From: Paraburkholderia phenoliruptrix | GTDB taxonomy: Bacteria; Pseudomonadota; Gammaproteobacteria; Burkholderiales; Burkholderiaceae | NCBI RefSeq assembly: GCF_902859825.1 | Contig: NZ_CADIKB010000001.1 | Span: 248,001-312,000, forward strand | Reading direction: 5' to 3' | Length of the DNA stretch: 64,000 bases | In this document: positions 58,710 through 64,000 of the stretch, in pieces | How positions within the stretch are numbered: the stretch's first letter is position 1 | How the letters are laid out: each line of letters opens with the position of its first letter | Made by a program: the position numbers and the translations under genes | The notes under the pieces: model-generated | Databases searched by the model: none | The model's input: the letters and a program-made list of their open reading frames with translations, nothing else | What the model was told of the DNA's origin: nothing

Positions 58710-61700
58710 ATGCAAGCCAAGAACGAAGAAGCCGTCACGCACTTGCTGAACGATGTCGTCGAGCTTGCACGAGCGCGCTTGCCCGAGCCGGCGTTTCACG
58801 TCGTCGAGCCTTTTTTGCGGCACTACTACGATTTCGTCGACGCCGACGACCTGCAAAGCCGCTCCATCCCCGATCTCTACGGCGCCGCGCTGGCGCACTG
58901 GCAAACCGCGCAGCGCTTCGTGCCGGGCAAGGAAAGGCTGCGCGTCTATAACCCGATTCTCGAACAGCACGGCTGGCATTCGGACCACACGGTCATCGAA
59001 ATCGTCAACGACGACATGCCGTTTCTGGTCGATTCCGTCTCGATGGCGGTGAACCGCCAGGGGCTCGCGCTGCATTCGGTCGTGCATCCGGTGTTTCGCA
59101 TCTGGCGCGGTCCCGACGGCGACATCGTGCGCGTGACGCAGGGCGCCGAAGAAGCCGCCGACACGCGTTCCCAACTGGCCTCGTTCATCCACTTCGAAGT
59201 GGACCGTTGCGGCGACGCGGCAAAGCTCGACGCGCTGCGCGACGACATTGCGCGAGTGCTGCACGACGTGCGCGCCGCGGTGGAAGATTGGCCGAAGCTC
59301 GTGGAACTCGCGCGCGTCACGATCAAAGGCATGAAAGCGGGCGAGAGCGGGCCGGATGCCATGGAAGCGCGTGCGTTCCTCGAATGGATGGTGGCCGATC
59401 ACTTCACCTTTCTCGGCCAGCGCGACTATGAACTGGTGCAGCAGGGCACGGGCTACGGCTTGCGCGCGGTGCCGGGCTCGGGGCTCGGCATCATGCGCGA
59501 CGAGCTGCGCCCGCTGACGGCCGGCGCGGCGACTGCCGAGGTGACGATGTTGCCGCCCGCAGCGGCCGAAATCATCTCCAGCGCGTCGCCGATCTTCCTG
59601 ACCAAGGCCAACTCGCGCGCGACCGTGCACCGGCCGGGCTATCTGGATTACGTCGGCATCAAGCTGACGGGCGCCGACGGCAAGGTGATCGGCGAGCGGC
59701 GCTTCATCGGGCTCTACACGTCCACCGCGTATTTCGTGTCCGCTGCCGAGATCCCTATCGTTCGGCGCAAATGCGCCAATATCGTGAGAAGAGCGGGATT
59801 CTTGCCGAAAGGTCATCTTGCGAAATCGCTCGTCACGGTGCTCGAAACCTATCCGCGCGACGAGCTTTTCCAGGCCGACGAAAACCAGCTCTACGATATC
59901 GCGCTCGGCGTGCTGCGTTTGCAGGAACATCAGCGCACGCGGCTCTTCGTGCGGCGTGACCGGTTTGACCGCTTCGTGTCGTGCCTTGTGTTCGTGCCGC
60001 GCGACAAGTACAACACCGATCTGCGCCAGCGTATTGCGAACCTGCTCGCCGATGCGTTCAACGGGGAAAGCGTCGAATTCACGCCGCTGCTGTCCGAGTC
60101 GACGCTCGCGCGCATTCATTTCGTTGTCCATGCGAAGCCGGGCGGCATGCCCCACGTCGACACGCGCGAACTGGAAGCGCGCCTCGTGCAGGTGGCGCGC
60201 CGCTGGCAGGACGATCTCGCCGATGCGCTGCTCGACGCGTTCGGCGAGGAGCAGGGCAACCGCCTGCTGCAACACTATGCGGATTCGTTTCCGGCCGGCT
60301 ATCGCGACGACTATGCCGCACGCACGGCGGTGCGCGACATCGAACTGATCGAGCGCGTGCAGGGCAGCGAGCGGCTCGCGATGAACCTGTACCGTCCCAT
60401 CGAAGCCGGGCCGCGCGCATTCCGCTTCAAGGTGTATCGCGCGGGTATGCCGATTGCGCTCTCGCGCAGTTTGCCGATGCTCGAACACCTCGGCGTGCGG
60501 GTGGATGAAGAGCGGCCCTATCTGATCGAGGCAGTGGGCGCGACGCCCGCATGGATTCACGACTTCGGCCTTGAACTGGCCGACGACGCCGAGTTCGACA
60601 TCGAGCGCGTGAAGGATCTTTTCGAAGACGCGTTCGCCCAGGTGTGGACCGGCGCGATAGAAAGCGACGACTTCAACCGCCTCGTGCTGCGCGCGCAACT
60701 CAGTGCGCGCGAGGTGACGATATTGCGCGCGTATGCGAAGTATCTGCGGCAGGTGGGCTCGACTTTCAGCGACGCGTACATCGAGCGCGCGGTGACCGGC
60801 AATCCGGCGATTGCGCGCATGCTGGTGCAGCTGTTTATCGCGCGTTTCGATCCGACGCTTGCCGGCACGCGCGAAACGCGCGTCGACAGCTTGCAGAAGA
60901 CCATAGACAGCGCGCTCGATCAGGTGCCGAATCTCGACGAGGACCGCATACTGCGGCAGTTTCTCGGCGTCATCAAGGCGACGCAGCGCACCAACTACTA
61001 TCTGTTCGACGCCCAAGGCAAGCCCAAACCGTACCTGTCGTTCAAGTTCAATCCCGCGCAGGTGCCCGGATTGCCCGAGCCCAAGCCGATGTTCGAGATA
61101 TGGGTCTATTCGCCGCGCGTGGAAGGCGTGCATTTGCGCGGCGGACGCGTGGCGCGCGGCGGTTTGCGCTGGTCGGACCGTCGCGAGGATTTCCGCACCG
61201 AAGTGCTCGGCCTCATGAAGGCGCAAATGGTGAAGAACGTCGTGATCGTGCCGGTCGGCTCGAAGGGCGGCTTCGTCGTGAAGAACCCACCGCCGCCAAG
61301 CGAACGCGATGCGTGGATGCGCGAAGGCATTGCGTGCTATCAGACCTTCCTGCGCGGCCTGCTCGATCTGACCGACAACCTGGCGGGCACGACCGTCGTG
61401 CCGCCGCGCGACGTGGTGCGCCACGATCCCGACGACCCGTATCTGGTCGTCGCCGCCGACAAGGGCACGGCCACCTTCTCCGACTACGCGAATGCGATCT
61501 CGCAGGAATACGGTTTCTGGCTCGATGACGCCTTCGCGTCCGGCGGCTCGGTCGGTTACGACCACAAGAAAATGGCGATCACCGCGCGCGGGGCGTGGGA
61601 GTCGGTGAAGCGGCACTTCCGCGAAATGGGCGTCGATACGCAGACCATGGACTTCACCGTGGTCGGCATCGGCGACATGTCCGGCGACGTGTTCGGCAAC

Positions 61701-63563
61701 GGCATGCTGCTCTCGCCGCATATCCGCCTCGTGGCCGCGTTCGATCATCGGCATATCTTTCTCGACCCGAATCCCGACCCGGCAACCAGTCTTGCCGAGC
61801 GCGGACGGCTCTTTCTCCTCGACCGCTCGAGCTGGGCCGACTATGATCCTTCGCTGATTTCAGCCGGCGGCGGGGTGTTTCCGCGCACGGCGAAAACCAT
61901 ACCGCTGTCGCCTTCGGTGCAGTCGGTGCTCGGCATCAGCGCGGCGACGCTCTCGCCCGCCGAACTGATGCGCGCAATTCTGCAGGCGCCCGTCGATCTG
62001 CTCTACAACGGCGGCATCGGCACCTATGTGAAGGCGACGCGCGAAACGCATCTGCAAGTGGGCGACCGCGCGAACGACGCGATCCGCGTGAACGGTGCGG
62101 ACCTGCGCTGCAAGGTCGTCGCTGAAGGCGGCAATCTCGGGCTCACGCAACTGGGCCGCATCGAGTTCGCGCAGCGCGGCGGCCGCATCAATACCGATGC
62201 AATCGACAACTCGGCGGGTGTGGACTGCTCGGATCATGAGGTCAACATCAAGATTCTGCTCGGCCTCGTCGTGGCCGACGGCGAGATGACCGACAAGCAG
62301 CGCAATGCGCTTCTCGCCGAAATGACCGATGAAGTCGGCCTGCTCGTGCTGCAGGACAACTATTACCAGACGCAGGCGCTCTCCATTGCGGGCCGTTATG
62401 GCGTCGACTTGCTCGACGCCGAAGCGCGCCTCATGCGCTATCTGGAACGTGCTGGGCGCCTGAATCGCACGATCGAATTCTTGCCGACCGACGACGAAGT
62501 GGCCGAGCGCCAGGCCGCGAAACAGGGGCTCACCACGCCGGAGCGCGCGGTGCTGCTCGCGTACAGCAAGATGTGGCTGTACGACGCGCTGCTCGATTCG
62601 TCGGTGCCCGAAGATCCGCTCGTCAGCGAGATGCTGATCGACTATTTTCCGAAGCCGTTGCGCCAGCGCTTCAGCGAGCCGATGCAGCGCCATCCGCTGC
62701 GCCGCGAAATCCTCGCCACGCATCTGACCAATGCACTGGTGAACCGCGTCGGCTGCGAGTTCGTGCATCGGCTGATGGAGGAAACCGACGCGCGGCCCGG
62801 CGACATCGTGCGCGCGTGCATCATGGCACGCGACGTGTTCGATCTGGACGACGTGTGGCGCAGCATCGACGCGCTCGACAACCGCGTCGCCGACGATGTG
62901 CAGGCGCGCATGTTCGTCGAAGTCGCGCGGCTCGTCGAACGTTCGGCGCTGTGGTTCCTGCGGCATCTCTCTTCACCGGCGGTGAAGAGCGACGACGTGA
63001 CGGGTCTGCTCGCGCGTTGCCGCGACGCCGCGGTGCGGCTCGCGCCGCAATGGCCGGCGCTATTGCCGGCCGCGGATCTGGAAGCGCTCTCCGAGCGCCA
63101 GCGCGTGCTGGTGGACGCGGGCGTCGACAGCGACCTGGCGGTGCGCATAGCGAGCGGCGAGATTTCGGCAGCGCTCCTCGACATTGCTGAAGTCGCGTCG
63201 ACCTGCGAGCGCAAGCTCGAACTGGTGGCGGGCGTCTATTTCGCGCTCGGCACGCTGCTCAATTACCACTGGATCAGCGAACGCGCGGCCGCGCTGCCGG
63301 CGCCGTCGCACTGGGACATGCTGGCGCGGGCGTCCGCGCTGGCCGAACTCGCGCGCCTCAAACGCGCGCTGACAATGAGCGCGCTTGCCGGCGCCGACGA
63401 CGCGGCCACGCCGGATGCGCTGGTGCAGGCATGGCGCGACAAGCGGGCCGCACAAATCGAGCGCTATGCGCGGCTCCTCGCAGACCTGCGTGCCACCGGC
63501 GGCGCGAGTCTGTCGATGCTGTTGGTGATCGTGCGCGAGATGGCCGCGCTGGAGAGGGCATGA
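58710..63563 (+). CDS. gdhB: NAD-specific glutamate dehydrogenase, 180-kDa class
   Basis: 1617 residues from ATG 58710, behind GGGGAG (58697-58702). Large GDH class known from Streptomyces and Pseudomonas. The N-terminal regulatory half holds the family start VEPFLRHYYDFVDADDL and NDDMPFLVDSVSMAVN. The catalytic domain at about 780-1200 holds RGGLRWSDRREDFRTE, PVGSKGGFVVK with the catalytic Lys, GIGDMSGDVFGNGMLLS, NAD-binding AEGGNLGLTQLGRIEFA and NSAGVDCSDHEVN. It oxidises glutamate to 2-oxoglutarate and ammonia. Monocistronic; the hairpin at 63606-63633 follows. Confidence 0.95.
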   Translation: MQAKNEEAVTHLLNDVVELARARLPEPAFHVVEPFLRHYYDFVDADDLQSRSIPDLYGAALAHWQTAQRFVPGKERLRVYNPILEQHGWHSDHTVIEIVNDDMPFLVDSVSMAVNRQGLALHSVVHPVFRIWRGPDGDIVRVTQGAEEAADTRSQLASFIHFEVDRCGDAAKLDALRDDIARVLHDVRAAVEDWPKLVELARVTIKGMKAGESGPDAMEARAFLEWMVADHFTFLGQRDYELVQQGTGYGLRAVPGSGLGIMRDELRPLTAGAATAEVTMLPPAAAEIISSASPIFLTKANSRATVHRPGYLDYVGIKLTGADGKVIGERRFIGLYTSTAYFVSAAEIPIVRRKCANIVRRAGFLPKGHLAKSLVTVLETYPRDELFQADENQLYDIALGVLRLQEHQRTRLFVRRDRFDRFVSCLVFVPRDKYNTDLRQRIANLLADAFNGESVEFTPLLSESTLARIHFVVHAKPGGMPHVDTRELEARLVQVARRWQDDLADALLDAFGEEQGNRLLQHYADSFPAGYRDDYAARTAVRDIELIERVQGSERLAMNLYRPIEAGPRAFRFKVYRAGMPIALSRSLPMLEHLGVRVDEERPYLIEAVGATPAWIHDFGLELADDAEFDIERVKDLFEDAFAQVWTGAIESDDFNRLVLRAQLSAREVTILRAYAKYLRQVGSTFSDAYIERAVTGNPAIARMLVQLFIARFDPTLAGTRETRVDSLQKTIDSALDQVPNLDEDRILRQFLGVIKATQRTNYYLFDAQGKPKPYLSFKFNPAQVPGLPEPKPMFEIWVYSPRVEGVHLRGGRVARGGLRWSDRREDFRTEVLGLMKAQMVKNVVIVPVGSKGGFVVKNPPPPSERDAWMREGIACYQTFLRGLLDLTDNLAGTTVVPPRDVVRHDPDDPYLVVAADKGTATFSDYANAISQEYGFWLDDAFASGGSVGYDHKKMAITARGAWESVKRHFREMGVDTQTMDFTVVGIGDMSGDVFGNGMLLSPHIRLVAAFDHRHIFLDPNPDPATSLAERGRLFLLDRSSWADYDPSLISAGGGVFPRTAKTIPLSPSVQSVLGISAATLSPAELMRAILQAPVDLLYNGGIGTYVKATRETHLQVGDRANDAIRVNGADLRCKVVAEGGNLGLTQLGRIEFAQRGGRINTDAIDNSAGVDCSDHEVNIKILLGLVVADGEMTDKQRNALLAEMTDEVGLLVLQDNYYQTQALSIAGRYGVDLLDAEARLMRYLERAGRLNRTIEFLPTDDEVAERQAAKQGLTTPERAVLLAYSKMWLYDALLDSSVPEDPLVSEMLIDYFPKPLRQRFSEPMQRHPLRREILATHLTNALVNRVGCEFVHRLMEETDARPGDIVRACIMARDVFDLDDVWRSIDALDNRVADDVQARMFVEVARLVERSALWFLRHLSSPAVKSDDVTGLLARCRDAAVRLAPQWPALLPAADLEALSERQRVLVDAGVDSDLAVRIASGEISAALLDIAEVASTCERKLELVAGVYFALGTLLNYHWISERAAALPAPSHWDMLARASALAELARLKRALTMSALAGADDAATPDALVQAWRDKRAAQIERYARLLADLRATGGASLSMLLVIVREMAALERA

Positions 63564-63605
63564 GCGTTGCGTGGGGCAGAGCGTAAGAGAAATACACGCA
63601 GTCCG

Positions 63606-63633
63606 GGCGCGCGGCGCATGCTCGCCGCGCGCC
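63606..63633 (+). terminator. Strong hairpin after the glutamate dehydrogenase gene
   Basis: Perfect 11-base stem GGCGCGCGGCG / CGCCGCGCGCC, loop CATGCT, no T-run; possible terminator. Confidence 0.45.
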
Positions 63634-63722
63634 GCTGTTGAACCGTGCTGCGAAGCATGGCCATAATGCGGATTCCCGGCCGTTGAAAGCCTTTTGCAAA
63701 TCGACTCACGCCCTCCACGACG

Positions 63723-64000
63723 ATGAAAGAAGAATCGCCGAAAGCCATTATTTATGCGCTCGCCGCCAACCTCGGCATTGCCGTCTGCAAGTTTGCCGCC
63801 GCTTCGTTCACCGGCTCCGGCTCGATGTTTGCCGAAGCCATCCACTCCACCGCCGACTGCGGCAATCAATTGCTGCTGCTATTCGGTCTGCGTCAGGCGC
63901 GCCGGCCGGCAAGCCCGTTGCATCCGATGGGCGGCGGCCGCGAGATCAACTTCTATTCGCTGCTGGTGGCGTTGCTGCTGTTTTTCGTGGGCGGCGCGTT
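63723..64000 (+). CDS. Cation diffusion facilitator (CDF) family transporter, 3' end outside window
   Basis: First 92 residues visible. ATG 63723 begins MKEESPKAIIYALAANLGIA. The helix 2 signature MFAEAIHSTADCGNQLLLLFGL carries the H-S-x-x-D metal site of CDF transporters, followed by RRPASPLHPMGGGREINFYSLLV. Exports divalent metal (Zn, Co, Fe or Mn) for protons. The rest runs past base 64000. Confidence 0.9.
   Translation, partial: MKEESPKAIIYALAANLGIAVCKFAAASFTGSGSMFAEAIHSTADCGNQLLLLFGLRQARRPASPLHPMGGGREINFYSLLVALLLFFVGGA

Noticed and set aside
58650..61754. 1034-codon minus-strand open frame
   Set aside because: Antisense to glutamate dehydrogenase, whose catalytic motifs are unmistakable.
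1..64000. Mobile elements or prophage
   Set aside because: No transposase, integrase, terminal repeats or phage structural gene seen; composition is even apart from short AT-rich control regions.

Overview
The window looks like a chromosomal stretch of a Burkholderiaceae beta-proteobacterium, most likely Paraburkholderia. The reasons are strongly G/C-ending codons, a classic 39-kDa trimeric porin, a DUF4148 protein, an H-NS family protein with H1-like lysine repeats, a complete P. aeruginosa-type carnitine operon, and the four-gene DUF3348/DUF802/OmpA/DUF2894 set. I see no tRNA, rRNA, CRISPR array, IS or prophage. Two genes run off the ends: a peptide-binding protein on the left and a cation-efflux protein on the right.

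Layout. 1-5 kb: peptide ABC binding protein, XRE-cupin regulator, MocR regulator, and an HU-like protein with a lysine-rich arm. 5.3-9.7 kb: an Anbu operon (circularly permuted ATP-grasp, alpha-E, transglutaminase, Anbu protease). 9.9-16 kb: porin, a YihY/BrkB membrane protein with a DUF883-like tail, a YbaK-type deacylase, a SYLF lipoprotein and a flavin oxidase. 16-19.5 kb: a helicase/PdeM DNA-repair pair without its usual ligase and exonuclease. 19.7-25 kb: nitrilase-family hydrolase, FKBP, DUF6765, a double-motif H-NS protein and small unknowns. 25-29 kb: a Cache-domain two-component system divergent from a DUF3311/sodium:solute symporter pair of MctP type.

29-37 kb: LysR regulator, GGDEF-EAL protein, and an MFS/amidase/FAD-oxidase catabolic operon facing its probable XRE-cupin repressor across a clear operator. 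37.4-41.7 kb: a tightly overlapping cassette of a MotA/ExbB-like membrane protein with a long tail and a MotB/OmpA-like stator partner, flanked by two soluble unknowns. It resembles the ZorAB motor module without the Zorya effectors and is the best candidate here for an undescribed system. 42-46 kb: HAD phosphatase, an atypical response regulator, a 7TM-type histidine kinase and a convergent hotdog thioesterase, which together resemble a lipid-type cell-signalling locus. 46-52 kb: carnitine catabolism (caiX-cdhC-cdhA-cdhB-hocS) and its regulator cdhR. 52.5-55.4 kb: GABA catabolism (gabT-gabD). 55.5-64 kb: EamA transporter, M14 peptidase/hydrolase pair, the 180-kDa NAD-glutamate dehydrogenase, and the start of a CDF transporter.

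The recurring metabolic theme is use of nitrogenous organics (peptides, carnitine, GABA, amides, glutamate), each with its own regulator. Function assignments rest on motifs read by eye; no database search was run.
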